From NCBI GenBank assembly GCA_964548225.1, contig CAZJQP010000018.1, positions 1 to 64,000 of the forward strand: 64,000 bases of DNA, given 5' to 3'. Source of the stretch: CALMEH01 sp964548225. GTDB lineage: Bacteria > Acidobacteriota > Blastocatellia > Pyrinomonadales > Pyrinomonadaceae. A program made the translations under genes and the position numbers. How positions within the stretch are numbered: position 1 is the first letter of the stretch; the number at the start of each line of letters is the position of its first letter. Below the pieces are notes generated by a model that had not been told where the DNA came from, ran no database searches, and was given only the letters and a program-made list of their open reading frames with translations. Below, piece after piece: positions 34,645-43,045 of this stretch.

Positions 34645-35100
34645 ATGTTAATTGCAGTCGAAGCCGAAATTGATACGAACGGAGTCGTAACTTTGCTCGA
34701 GCCTTTAACCGTTAAGCAAAAAATGCGGGCGGTTGTTACTTTGCTTGAAGAAAAAGCTGAAGAACCGGAATCAAGCACAGTCGAACACCCCGAAAATGCT
34801 CTTGTTCGGTGGCTTAAAACCAAAGACAATGACCCAAAAGCAAAATTTCCCGCCAAAATCATCGCTACCGATTTGCCGATCCGCGACCGTTCGAGCGAAT
34901 ATGAATGGCTTGCCGCAAATCGTGATGAATACGATGGTAAATATGTCGCACTCGATGGCGATACACTCGTTGCCGTCGGCGATAATTATAAGAAAGCCGC
35001 AGCCAAAGCGCGGAAACTCTCTGTGAACAATGTGCTGATTGTTTTTGTCGAGGGTAGTAATCGCCCGAAATTTATCAGTGGAGGTTTTTGGCGAGAATGA
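34645..35100 (+). CDS. DUF5678 domain protein
   Basis: 151 aa. An N-terminal segment (VEAEIDTNGVVTLLEPL) resembles short beta-strand modules seen upstream of small DUF genes, and the C-terminal 60 residues (YEWLAANRDEYDGKYVALDGDTLVAVGDNYKKAAAKARKLSV) match DUF5678. The family's role is unknown. The stop overlaps the ATG of the next gene (ATGA at 35097), so translation is coupled. The pair interrupts a histidine kinase and response regulator set, suggesting insertion. Confidence 0.72.
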   Translation: MLIAVEAEIDTNGVVTLLEPLTVKQKMRAVVTLLEEKAEEPESSTVEHPENALVRWLKTKDNDPKAKFPAKIIATDLPIRDRSSEYEWLAANRDEYDGKYVALDGDTLVAVGDNYKKAAAKARKLSVNNVLIVFVEGSNRPKFISGGFWRE

Positions 35101-35504
35101 GTTTTCCGATTGAATTTCAGAAAAAGACAATCTACCAATCACTCAATACTGGCGTTACGATTGAGGCAATTCTGCGTTACGGAGATTTGCAGACCAAATG
35201 TTTAGCGAAAGTTGATACGGGTGCGGAATTTTGTCTTTTTGAACGTGGTGTGGCGGATGATCTTGAAATAGATGTCAAAAGCGGCTATCGGGAAAAATTC
35301 TCAACGCTCGGCGGCGGAATCGTCGCTTATGCACACGAAGTTGAACTCGAAACTCTTGGCTTGCGTTTTCAATCTTACGTTTATATTGCCGAAAGCTATG
35401 CCGTCAACCGAAGTTTGCTCGGCAGACAAGGTTGGCTACAGCTCATTAAATTAGGATTAGACGATTACCGAAGCGAGCTTTATTTAAGCCCTAATCAGGA
35501 ATAA
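35097..35504 (+). CDS. retropepsin-like aspartic protease-fold protein
   Basis: 135 aa from the ATG overlapping the previous stop. The motif KVDTGAEFCLFERGVADDL contains the clan AA active-site pattern D-T-G-A; a second conserved region (SLLGRQGWLQL) matches the G[R]-x-G-W-L-like end of retropepsin-type bacterial domains. It would be dimeric if active. It is coupled to a DUF5678 gene, a pair that appears in many bacteria as a mobile two-gene unit; whether it acts as a protease is unknown. Confidence 0.68.
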   Translation: MSFPIEFQKKTIYQSLNTGVTIEAILRYGDLQTKCLAKVDTGAEFCLFERGVADDLEIDVKSGYREKFSTLGGGIVAYAHEVELETLGLRFQSYVYIAESYAVNRSLLGRQGWLQLIKLGLDDYRSELYLSPNQE

Positions 35505-35563
35505 ATAAAATGTTCGCGGCGACGGAATCATGTTCGCGCTTCGTGAAACCATTCACTAGTTTT

Positions 35564-36220
35564 ATGGACAGCGAAATTACAATTATCATCACCGACGACC
35601 ATCCGATAGTGCGGAAAGGTCTGCGGGAAACTATCGAAGAAGACCGACGTTTGCGCGTCTTGGCGGAAGCAAATAACGGGCGCGAGGCGATTGAAGCGAT
35701 TGAAAAGCATCAGCCGCAGGTTACGATTCTTGATGTTGATATGCCTGTAATGAACGGTTTTGAAGCGGCGCGGGAGATAAAATCGAAAAAATTACAGACC
35801 GAAATTATTTTCCTCACGATGCACCGCGACGAGGATTTATTTAATGAAGCGATTGACCTCGGCGCGAAAGGTTTTGTTCTCAAAGACAGCGCGTTGAGCG
35901 ATATTGTCGAGTGCATCAAAACCGTCGCTCAGAGCGAACATTACGCGAGCCACGCGCTGACGAAATTTCTGATAAATCGCAGTCGCCGTGCAGTTCAATT
36001 AACCGAAAAACAACCTTCGATAAATGATTTAACGCCGACCGAACGCAAAGTTTTGAAACTCATCGCCGAAAATCTGACGAGCAAGGAAATCGGCGAAGAA
36101 CTTTTCATCAGCCCGCGCACCGTCGAAAAACACCGGCAGAATATTTGCCAAAAACTAGGCTTGCAAGGCAGTCATTCGCTTCTGAAATTTGCGGTTTTTC
36201 ATAAATCTGAATTGCTTTAG
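35564..36220 (+). CDS. NarL/FixJ-type response regulator
   Basis: 218 aa from the ATG at 35564, which gives the usual N-terminus (MDSEITIIITDDHPIVRKGL); an upstream ATG at 35510 would add 18 unlikely residues. The receiver has D11, D12, the phospho-acceptor D57 (VTILDVDMPVMNG) and K at LKDS. The C-terminal LuxR helix-turn-helix is LTPTERKVLKLIAENLTSKEIGEELFISPRTVEKHRQNICQKL. It is the likely partner of the histidine kinase at 31545, from which it is separated by two unrelated genes. Confidence 0.88.
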   Translation: MDSEITIIITDDHPIVRKGLRETIEEDRRLRVLAEANNGREAIEAIEKHQPQVTILDVDMPVMNGFEAAREIKSKKLQTEIIFLTMHRDEDLFNEAIDLGAKGFVLKDSALSDIVECIKTVAQSEHYASHALTKFLINRSRRAVQLTEKQPSINDLTPTERKVLKLIAENLTSKEIGEELFISPRTVEKHRQNICQKLGLQGSHSLLKFAVFHKSELL

Positions 36221-36269
36221 CTTAAAATTACACCGCACCAAGCAATAAAATGGCGCACTACGACATCTA

Positions 36270-36519
36270 CACGCTGTTTCACGATACTTGCAAGCTGTTT
36301 TGAGTTACCAACACGCTGTTTTGAGTTACCAACACGCTGTTTCACGATACCTGCACACTGTTTCAAGCTACAAACACGCTGTTTCACGACATCCGCACAC
36401 TGTTTCACGATACCTGTAAGCTGTTTCACGACACCTGCAAGCTGTTTTGCGATACCTGCAAGCTGTTTTGCGACACCGACACGCTGTTTCGAGTTACCAA
36501 CACGCTGTTTCACGCGATA
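36270..36519. repeat. 21-bp tandem repeat, 12 exact-period copies
   Basis: The block CTGTTT recurs at 36274, 36295, 36316, 36337, 36358, 36379, 36400, 36421, 36442, 36463, 36484 and 36505, i.e. 11 intervals of exactly 21 bases, with the rest of the unit (for example ACGCTGTTTCACGATACCTGC) varying by substitution only. On the minus strand one frame stays open across all copies and encodes a heptad KQ-x-[VA]-x-x-x, but its only start is a GTG without a ribosome site. The stretch between the response regulator and the receiver gene (36221-36688) holds nothing else but two small hairpins (CCGTCTGACGG at about 36530; AGACG...CGTCT at about 36580-36598). Confidence 0.85.
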
Positions 36520-36688
36520 AAACGCCGTCTGACGGTTTCATCAAGGCGCACGGCATAATTTTATGAGCTATCGAACAATCAACAGACGATTTTGCCGTCT
36601 CAAACCTAAAAATACGCAGTTCCACGCATATAAATTACGCAGAACTTCTAATTCCCGCGCTTCGCTTTTCAAATTATTCTAACTTTCG

Positions 36689-37039
36689 ATGATGAAAGTC
36701 TTGATTGTTGATGATAACGCCAAAGTCCGCGAAGTCGTGCGCGATTATCTGCCCGCGTCGGTCAGAGAGATTTTTGAATGCGCCGACGGCGCGGAGGCTT
36801 TGGCGTTTTATCAGAAACATCTGCCCGATTGGGTTTTGATGGATTGGGAAATGCCGCGAATGAACGGCATCACGGCAATCCGCGAGATTATCCGCGAATT
36901 TCCCAACGCGAATATCTGTATGGTTACGGCGTTTGACGATGCGGAAATCCGCGCCGAAGCATTGCAAGCAGGCGCGAGCAGGTTTGTCTTGAAAGATAAT
37001 CTTTTTGAACTTGAAACGATAATTCAGAGTTACGCTTGA
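36689..37039 (+). CDS. single-domain response regulator (CheY-like)
   Basis: 116 aa, a receiver without an output domain. Key residues are D8, D9, the acceptor D52 (VLMDWEMPRMNG), T81 (MVTAF) and K at FVLKDN. It probably serves in phosphorelay or as a protein-binding switch. No kinase adjoins it; the closest is at 31545. ATG ATG gives two possible starts. Confidence 0.82.
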   Translation: MMKVLIVDDNAKVREVVRDYLPASVREIFECADGAEALAFYQKHLPDWVLMDWEMPRMNGITAIREIIREFPNANICMVTAFDDAEIRAEALQAGASRFVLKDNLFELETIIQSYA

Positions 37040-37080
37040 TGATATTTGAGAAATAAATCCGACAAAAAGTTGTGTCTTAG

Positions 37081-37282
37081 CTCGCGTAGCGAGTGAAAGC
37101 GTGTAGCCCATAGCGCGAGCTATGGGAATAGAAAGCGTGAATCACCAAGCCCGCGTAGGCGGGCGAAAGATTCGTTAATGAGCGAAAAATTCTGCCGCTA
37201 TCTACGATAGCTAAACCGTTTTTTTTGGCAACGATTCCCATAGCTTGCGCTATGGGCTACACGCTTTCGCCATCTCCGATGG
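37081..37282. repeat. composite palindromic element with 33-bp terminal inverted repeats
   Basis: Arms 37095-37127 and 37236-37268 match at 32 of 33 positions (GAAAGCGTGTAGCCCATAGC...). Between and around them lie four more short perfect hairpins: CTCGC-GTA-GCGAG (37081-37093), GCCCGC-GTAG-GCGGGC (37149-37164), GCTATC-TAC-GATAGC (37197-37211) and GCCATC-TCC-GATGGC (about 37269-37282). Together these fill the gap before the 37341 gene. No ORF. A repeated extragenic palindrome or non-autonomous mobile element. Confidence 0.7.
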
Positions 37283-37340
37283 CTTTTTCCTCGGATTTAT
37301 TTTGAACACACTATCAGCAGTAACTCTAAACGAAAAAACT

Positions 37341-40004
37341 ATGAAAACGAATAAAATGAGCGACAATCGAATTTCCCGTGTTATGAAACAAGCCGTGAGT
37401 CTGGCTGTTCTGTTGAATTTAATTGTGCTGTTCCTGCCGCAAAGCGCAGAGGCGGCGGCGAGTCAGTTTGACCAAACTTTCGGGAGCGGCGGCAAGGTTT
37501 TTTACAGCACGGTCAGCGGAACCGGTGGAAGCGGTGACATCGAAATTCAGCCCGACGGCAAAGCGGTTGTTGTTGGAATGTTCGGTTTCGAGGTTGCACG
37601 TTTTAATGTGAACGGCACGCCTGACACTACTTTCGACGGCGACGGCTTGGCGCAAGTTCCGGGTCTAAATCAAGCAAACACGCTCGCTATCCAAGCGGAC
37701 GGCAAAATAATCGTTGCCGGTTATTTTGTGTCGGAAAACGCGGATCTTGCGCTGGCTCGTTTTAACAGCAACGGCTTGCTCGATACAACATTCGACGGCG
37801 ACGGCATCGCTGTTTTTGTTTTGCCCGAAACCCAAGTTGTTTTTGATATTGCGATTCAGCCGGACGGTAAAATAATCTTGGGCGGCAATACCGGAACTAC
37901 CGTTTCGGTTCAGGATTTTATGGTCGTCCGCTTAAACGCGAACGGAACACCGGACGCATCGTTTGGTCCGACCGGCAACGGTGTTGTCCAGACATCGTTT
38001 AATGCCGGTGATTCTTTAAGCTCCGTTGCGCTTCAAACCGACGGTAAGATCGTCGCCGGCGGATCTACGTCCGGCACTAATCTTGATTTCGCCTTGATGC
38101 GTGTTACCGCAACCGGTTCACTCGATACGACATTTGACACGGACGGTAAGCTGACTACATCAATCCGGCAAGATGAAGGCATCAGTAAAGTGCTGATTCA
38201 GCCGGATGGAAAGATTATCGCCACCGGCAATACCCGAAACCCCGGTCAAAATGTTGATACGGCAATAGTTCGTTATAATCCAAACGGTTCGCTCGATACG
38301 AGTTTTGATGTTGACGGAATTGCAACAACGAATGATGCGCCATTCGAGGAAACTACCGCCGCCGCACTCCAGCCCGACGGCAAGATAATTGTTTCCCAAA
38401 GACGAGACCTTAACAATTCTGCGCTTATCCGTTTTAATTCCAACGGCGCATTGGATACCTCGTTTCACGGCGACGGGATATTTTTATTTCCCGCGTCAAC
38501 GCACACAAACACATATGCAAGAGCGATTGCCGTTCAGCCGGACGGCAAAATCATAATTTCAGGGGCGCAAGGACCCGACATATTTTTGTCCCGATTATTA
38601 GGCGACCCGCGCAAGAGTTTTACCAATTTTAACGCGATGTTTCCGCCCGACCGCACCGCCAACACCAATCCGCCCGGCGTGCCGTCGAATTATCCGTCCA
38701 TCGCCGACATCAATGGTGCGACCGGCACGATTACAAAAGTTCGCGTTATCTTAACCAATGTTTTCCATACCTTCCCCGGCGATTTCGATGTTCTGCTCGA
38801 AAGTCCAAACGGTCAGCGCACGATTCTGATGTCCGACGCGGGCGGCGGAAACCCCGGCGTAACGGCAAGAACTTACATCTTCGACCAATCCGCCGCCGCT
38901 AATTTTCCGACGACGACTGCCGCCAGCGGAATTTACAAACCCTTCAACGGCGACGGTCCCGCCAACATCGAACCCGGCGGAATTGACGTTTTTCCCGCGC
39001 CCGGTCCCGGTTCACAAAACTACGGCGCGGCAAATCTCGACGTTTTCAACGGCACAAACCCGAACGGCATCTGGAAACTCTACGTCGTTGACGACGAAGC
39101 GGGCGATACGGGCGGCATCTCGACTTTTACGCTCGAAGTTACAACAACGACTTCGCGGCTCAATAATTTAACGTCTGATTTTGATGGCGACGGTAAAACA
39201 GACATTTCCATCTTCCGCCCATCAAACGGTCAATGGTGGCGGCAATCGAGCTTTACAAATCAAGTTACCGCCGCAACTTTCGGTCTGAACACAGACAAAA
39301 TCGCTCCGGCAGATTATACCGGCGACGGCAAAACCGACATCGCTTTCTGGCGACCTTCGGGCGGATTGTGGTTTATCTTGAGAAGCGAAGACAACACATT
39401 TTTCGCCTTTCCGTTCGGCACTAACGGCGACGTTCCGCAACCCGCCGATTACGACGGCGACGGTCGCGCTGATGCGGCGGTGTATCGTGTCGAAACTCGA
39501 ACTTGGTTTATCTCAAATTCTTCGGGCGGCACAACGATTCAGCAATTCGGCGCATCGGGCGATATTCCGGTTACGGCTGATTACGACGGCGACGGTCGAA
39601 GCGACATCGGCATTTATCGTCCGAACGGCGCAAACGGCGCAGAATGGTGGCATCAACGAAGTTCGACAAATGTTGTCTTTGCGACACAATTCGGATTATC
39701 AACCGACAAACCCATCCAAGCCGATTTCACGGGCGACGGAAAAGCCGACATCGCTTTTTGGCGACCGTCAAACGGCAATTGGTTTATTTTGCGCTCAGAA
39801 GATTTGAGTTTCTTCGCCTTCCCGCTCGGAGCAAACGGCGACCGTCCCACGCCCGGCGATTACGACGGCGACGGCAAAGCCGACGCGGCGGTTTTCCGTC
39901 CGACAGACACAACTTGGTATATCTCAAAATCCACCGGCGGAACGCTGATTCAGCAATTCGGCACAACCGGAGATTTGCCGACTCCGAGCGCGTTTATTCC
40001 ATAA
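37341..40004 (+). CDS. secreted delta-60 / P-domain / VCBS repeat protein
   Basis: 887 aa from the ATG at 37341 (the frame extends upstream into the palindromic element). A signal peptide (about 15-38, ending AEAAAS) leads to about seven delta-60 repeats (units of IQPDGKIIVAG...ARFNSNGLLDTTFDGDG; about 40-430), a proprotein-convertase-like P domain (about 440-605; FPGDFDVLLESPNGQRTIL, NPNGIWKLYVVDDEAGDTG) and six FG-GAP-type repeats (about 612-887; DFDGDGKTDISIFRPSNGQWW). No enzyme motif is seen. It is probably a surface or secreted protein. The last repeat region is closely similar to those of three other proteins in the window. Confidence 0.8.
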   Translation: MKTNKMSDNRISRVMKQAVSLAVLLNLIVLFLPQSAEAAASQFDQTFGSGGKVFYSTVSGTGGSGDIEIQPDGKAVVVGMFGFEVARFNVNGTPDTTFDGDGLAQVPGLNQANTLAIQADGKIIVAGYFVSENADLALARFNSNGLLDTTFDGDGIAVFVLPETQVVFDIAIQPDGKIILGGNTGTTVSVQDFMVVRLNANGTPDASFGPTGNGVVQTSFNAGDSLSSVALQTDGKIVAGGSTSGTNLDFALMRVTATGSLDTTFDTDGKLTTSIRQDEGISKVLIQPDGKIIATGNTRNPGQNVDTAIVRYNPNGSLDTSFDVDGIATTNDAPFEETTAAALQPDGKIIVSQRRDLNNSALIRFNSNGALDTSFHGDGIFLFPASTHTNTYARAIAVQPDGKIIISGAQGPDIFLSRLLGDPRKSFTNFNAMFPPDRTANTNPPGVPSNYPSIADINGATGTITKVRVILTNVFHTFPGDFDVLLESPNGQRTILMSDAGGGNPGVTARTYIFDQSAAANFPTTTAASGIYKPFNGDGPANIEPGGIDVFPAPGPGSQNYGAANLDVFNGTNPNGIWKLYVVDDEAGDTGGISTFTLEVTTTTSRLNNLTSDFDGDGKTDISIFRPSNGQWWRQSSFTNQVTAATFGLNTDKIAPADYTGDGKTDIAFWRPSGGLWFILRSEDNTFFAFPFGTNGDVPQPADYDGDGRADAAVYRVETRTWFISNSSGGTTIQQFGASGDIPVTADYDGDGRSDIGIYRPNGANGAEWWHQRSSTNVVFATQFGLSTDKPIQADFTGDGKADIAFWRPSNGNWFILRSEDLSFFAFPLGANGDRPTPGDYDGDGKADAAVFRPTDTTWYISKSTGGTLIQQFGTTGDLPTPSAFIP

Positions 40005-40018
40005 AATCTCAATAATGA

Positions 40019-40098
40019 GGTAGAAACTCGGATGTAAGCAAGAGAAAAACCGTTGAGGTTTTTGCACTTTTGCTTACATACAGGTTTCTGCCTTTTTT
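40019..40098 (+). terminator. hairpin terminator after the delta-60/VCBS gene
   Basis: Arms 40019-40044 and 40067-40092 pair over most of 26 bases and are followed by TTTTTT (40093-40098). The arms are diverged members of the 293-402 repeat family (GGCAGAAACC...GTAAGCAA), so a repeat seems to be used as a terminator here. Confidence 0.55.
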
Positions 40099-40170
40099 GT
40101 CATTTTGACCGAACTTATCAATCATTCTGAAATTAATTTATTCAATTTGGTTTAACATTGTAAATAATTG

Positions 40171-40199
40171 TTGACAAATATTTTTCATTCGTGTAGCTT
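40171..40199 (+). promoter_or_regulatory. sigma-70-like promoter of the pil operon
   Basis: A perfect TTGACA (40171-40176) is followed after 17 bases by TAGCTT (40194-40199; three of six consensus positions). This would start the transcript near 40206, giving a leader of about 290 bases before pilM. Confidence 0.5.
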
Positions 40200-40205
40200 T
40201 AATAT

Positions 40206-40494
40206 CAAGCGGCGCGAAACGCCGTAGTTCACATCGCCACCTATATGCAAAAAGTTTTCCGCTGGAGCAACACATTGCCTAAAGGCATTAAGTCCGGCGA
40301 ATCAGACAAAAAATTCATAAACGCGCAGATTTTGGCTTCGGCAAACCGTCTGACCTACCAAATACGAATCCCGTCTTTGCAGTCATTCTGAAGGTGGCAA
40401 ACTCTTCTGACAAGCCAAAATCCAGCGTCGTTTGGGTCGAAAAACTAAAACTAAAATACGATTGGCGTAAAGCCGCGAAAGGAGTAGAAAAATA
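40206..40494 (+). ncRNA. structured 5' leader of the pil operon
   Basis: The region between the promoter and pilM holds several hairpins: GCGGCG-CGAAA-CGCCG (about 40210-40225), GCCT-AA-AGGC (about 40276-40285), and a long-range perfect 11-bp stem GATTTTGGCTT (40329-40339) with AAGCCAAAATC (40413-40423) that closes a 95-base domain. The motif GGCAAAC occurs twice in that domain. It does not match the c-di-GMP-I consensus by eye. A 48-codon ORF (40245-40391) lacks a ribosome site. A cis-regulatory RNA is inferred, not proven. Confidence 0.4.
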
Positions 40495-41556
40495 ATGCTG
40501 TTCGGTAAAAAGAAAAGCGTTGCCGGTTTAGATGTCGGTTCGAGTTCGATCAAAATCGTCGAACTTGATGGCAAATTAAACAGTTTGAATCTGGTTGGAT
40601 TAGGATTTGAAAATCTGCCCGATAACACGATTGTTGACGGGCAAATTATGGAGTTGAACACGGTTTCAGAAGTTATTCAAAACGTCTGTAAAGACCATCA
40701 GATTAATGTTAATCAGGTTGTAACGGGCGTAAGCGGTCATTCGGTCATCATCAAAAATATCGTTTTGCCGCCGATGAGTGCGGAAGAACTCGAAGAATCT
40801 ATTGACTGGCACGCCGAAGAGCATATTCCTTACGATTTATCGGATGTCAGCCTCGATTATCAAGTAACGGCAGAAACGGCAGATTCGACATCGGTTCTCA
40901 TTGCGGCTTGCAAGCGCGAAAGAATTGACAATCTCAAACAAGCCGTCCAACTCGCCGGAAAACAACCGGTTGTGATTGATGTTGACACATTTGCTCTGCA
41001 AAATTGCTACGAAGTTAACTATCAACCGGACGATTCGCAAGTCGTTACCCTATTAAATATCGGCGCGTCAACAATGAATGTGAACATCGTGCAAGGCACA
41101 CGCTCGCTTTTCACACGCGACATCACTGTCGGCGGTTCGCAATTTACCGACGTTTTGCAAAGAAATTTGGGCTTGAGCTATCAACAAGCCGAAGCTGTCA
41201 AACGCGGTGTTGCGGAAGCAGTAGAAGGCGTTGAAGAAAAAGCGATTGAGCCTTTAATGAACAACGTAACCGAAATGGTGGCGATGGAAATTCAAAAAAC
41301 ATTTGATTTTTATCGCGCAACTACCGAAGAACAAGAAGTTGTCGTGCAAAAAATTCTGATTTCGGGCGGCGGTTCAAAACTCGCCGGACTTGCCGAAGAG
41401 CTTTCGACACGACTCGAATTACCGGTCGAAGTTTTAGATCCTTTTCGTCAGATAAAAGTTGATACGCGCAAATTCGATCCTGATTATTTGAGCGAAATTA
41501 TGCCGGAGATGGCAGTTGCTGTCGGTTTGGCTGTCAGAGGAGTGGAAGCAAGATGA
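40495..41556 (+). CDS. pilM: type IV pilus assembly protein PilM
   Basis: 353 aa, actin-like cytoplasmic ATPase of the pilus alignment complex. The phosphate-binding start is VAGLDVGSSSIKIVEL, with EESIDWHAEEHIPYDLSDVSLDY and the C-terminal ILISGGGSKLAGLAEELS. PilM binds the N-terminus of PilN, whose gene overlaps it (ATGA, 41553-41556). The ribosome site AAAGGAG is strong. It is the first gene of pilMNOPQ. Confidence 0.93.
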   Translation: MLFGKKKSVAGLDVGSSSIKIVELDGKLNSLNLVGLGFENLPDNTIVDGQIMELNTVSEVIQNVCKDHQINVNQVVTGVSGHSVIIKNIVLPPMSAEELEESIDWHAEEHIPYDLSDVSLDYQVTAETADSTSVLIAACKRERIDNLKQAVQLAGKQPVVIDVDTFALQNCYEVNYQPDDSQVVTLLNIGASTMNVNIVQGTRSLFTRDITVGGSQFTDVLQRNLGLSYQQAEAVKRGVAEAVEGVEEKAIEPLMNNVTEMVAMEIQKTFDFYRATTEEQEVVVQKILISGGGSKLAGLAEELSTRLELPVEVLDPFRQIKVDTRKFDPDYLSEIMPEMAVAVGLAVRGVEAR

Positions 41557-42281
41557 TTAAAGTAAATCTTTTAAATTCCGTTACGGAGCGTCAAGGCGGC
41601 GCAGTTGTTGCTGTTGACCGGAAAATCAGCAGTCCGATGTCCCGCCTGCTTTTGATGAGCATTGCCACAGCGTTACTTTTGGCATTAGTTGTCGGCTTTG
41701 ATGTTATCACTTCGCAGATGGCGAAAAGCAAAGCCGAAGAAGAATTAGTCGAACAAAAACGCATCGAACAAGAACTCGCCGCTGTTTTGAAAGAGCAGAA
41801 AGAACTCGAACAAAAGATTCAAAATATTGACAAGCGCATCGAAATGATTAAGAAATTACGCGATTCGCAAGCCGGACCGAGTGCTGTTTTGGAAGCCTTA
41901 CGCGAACGAATTTCGATGGTGCCGGGACTTTATCTCGAATCGGTCGAACAAACAGGCGACCAACTGACTATCAAAGGCAATTCGCCCGATGAACAAGCAG
42001 TTACGCAATTCGGACGCAGTTTGGAATTTTCGGGCGGTTTGTTCTCGAATCTGAGTATTGAAACACAGAGAAAAGAAGAAGCTATTCAAACTTCGACACC
42101 AAGTGCGCCGACAAACTCGGCAACCCCGGTTGAACCTCCGAAAATCGTTAGTGTCGGATTTTCAATCCGCTGTGCCTACACACCGACGAAAGCGAACACG
42201 ACGAATACGACCGTTGCTGCCAATCAGCCGCAAACACAACCGCAACCGCAACAACCGGCGGCAAACCCGCAAAAAAATTAA
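41553..42281 (+). CDS. pilN: type IV pilus assembly protein PilN
   Basis: 242 aa. A short cytoplasmic N-terminus begins MIKVNLLNSV, the PilM-binding motif of the family, followed by one membrane helix (about 29-52) and a periplasmic coiled coil (KSKAEEELVEQKRIEQELAAVLKEQKELEQKIQNIDKRIEMIKKL), then a ferredoxin-like domain (about 100-180). The C-terminal 45 residues are Asn/Thr/Gln/Pro-rich. It forms a PilN-PilO dimer in the inner membrane. Confidence 0.9.
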   Translation: MIKVNLLNSVTERQGGAVVAVDRKISSPMSRLLLMSIATALLLALVVGFDVITSQMAKSKAEEELVEQKRIEQELAAVLKEQKELEQKIQNIDKRIEMIKKLRDSQAGPSAVLEALRERISMVPGLYLESVEQTGDQLTIKGNSPDEQAVTQFGRSLEFSGGLFSNLSIETQRKEEAIQTSTPSAPTNSATPVEPPKIVSVGFSIRCAYTPTKANTTNTTVAANQPQTQPQPQQPAANPQKN

Positions 42282-42299
42282 TGATGTTTGTTCAGAGTT

Positions 42300-42314
42300 A
42301 CGCATTTATGCGTG
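42300..42314. promoter_or_regulatory. palindrome ACGCATTTATGCGT in the pilN-pilO gap
   Basis: A perfect six-base-arm palindrome lies 28 bases before pilO. It could be a small hairpin in the message or a protein-binding site. No T run follows. Confidence 0.25.
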
Positions 42315-42341
42315 AAATCACTCTAAACCGAGGAAACCGAT

Positions 42342-43016
42342 ATGATGGAAAAATTTAAAGCCCTAGCCTGGCACTTTCAACTTTTAGTTTTAGTCGGCGT
42401 TGCCGCGTTGCTTTACAGTGGAGTTTGGTATTTCCTGACGAGCGTAACGCGCGAAGAAACCAAAGCCTTGAATGATCAGGTAGCACAGCTTCAACAGCAA
42501 AATCAGCAAGCTCGCATTGCTACAGAACGGATTGATGAGTTTCGCACGCTTTTTGCAACAAAAACCGCGGAATACGACGAATTGAAGGTTCTTCTGCCGG
42601 AAGCCCGCGAAATTACCAATGTTTTGCAAGGACTTCAAGATACAGCAAGCCAGAGCCGTCTGATCGTGATGCGTTTTACACCGCGCGATGATACTCAGCA
42701 AGAACAAATTATGGCAAAGCCGGTCGAAGTTGAAATTGACACGAACTTTACCAATTTGCGCGACTTTTTCGACAAAATGGCGAAGCTCCAACGCATCGTC
42801 TCGATTTCCGATTTCAAATTAAACCAACTGCCGACGCAAACGAATGACCGCACCTTGCACGCTCAATTTTTGCTGACGGCTTATTATGCTTCGGCGGAAA
42901 ATCTTAACAATGTTGGAACAACTAAGCCGAACACACCGGGACAACCAAACACGCCCGGACAGCCCAACGCGCAACAAACTGCTGCAACTACGCAACCCGC
43001 GCCGGTTGCCAAATAA
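42342..43016 (+). CDS. pilO: type IV pilus assembly protein PilO
   Basis: 224 aa. One membrane helix (about 12-32) is followed by a coiled coil (EETKALNDQVAQLQQQNQQARIATERIDEF) and the periplasmic domain (LLPEAREITNVLQGLQDTASQSRLIVMRFTP), the usual PilO order. It ends in a low-complexity Pro/Gln/Thr tail (NTPGQPNTPGQPN). Its partner is PilN, 60 bases upstream. Confidence 0.9.
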   Translation: MMEKFKALAWHFQLLVLVGVAALLYSGVWYFLTSVTREETKALNDQVAQLQQQNQQARIATERIDEFRTLFATKTAEYDELKVLLPEAREITNVLQGLQDTASQSRLIVMRFTPRDDTQQEQIMAKPVEVEIDTNFTNLRDFFDKMAKLQRIVSISDFKLNQLPTQTNDRTLHAQFLLTAYYASAENLNNVGTTKPNTPGQPNTPGQPNAQQTAATTQPAPVAK

Positions 43017-43045
43017 TGAATAGTATTTTGTGAGAGAGAACAGCT

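Noticed and set aside
36217..36513. 99-codon ORF on the minus strand in the 21-bp repeat
   Set aside because: Not annotated as a gene: GTG start without a ribosome site and overlap with the response regulator stop. Its open frame is reported as a finding only.
36270..36519. CRISPR-like array
   Set aside because: Units are contiguous with no unique spacers, and the period is 21 bases; no cas gene.
40245..40391. 48-codon ORF in the pil leader
   Set aside because: No ribosome site and no similarity; the region has strong RNA pairing instead.
40206..40494. c-di-GMP-I riboswitch before pilM
   Set aside because: Two GGCAAAC boxes recall it, but the ACGCAAAGC and GGUAGGUAGC parts are missing.
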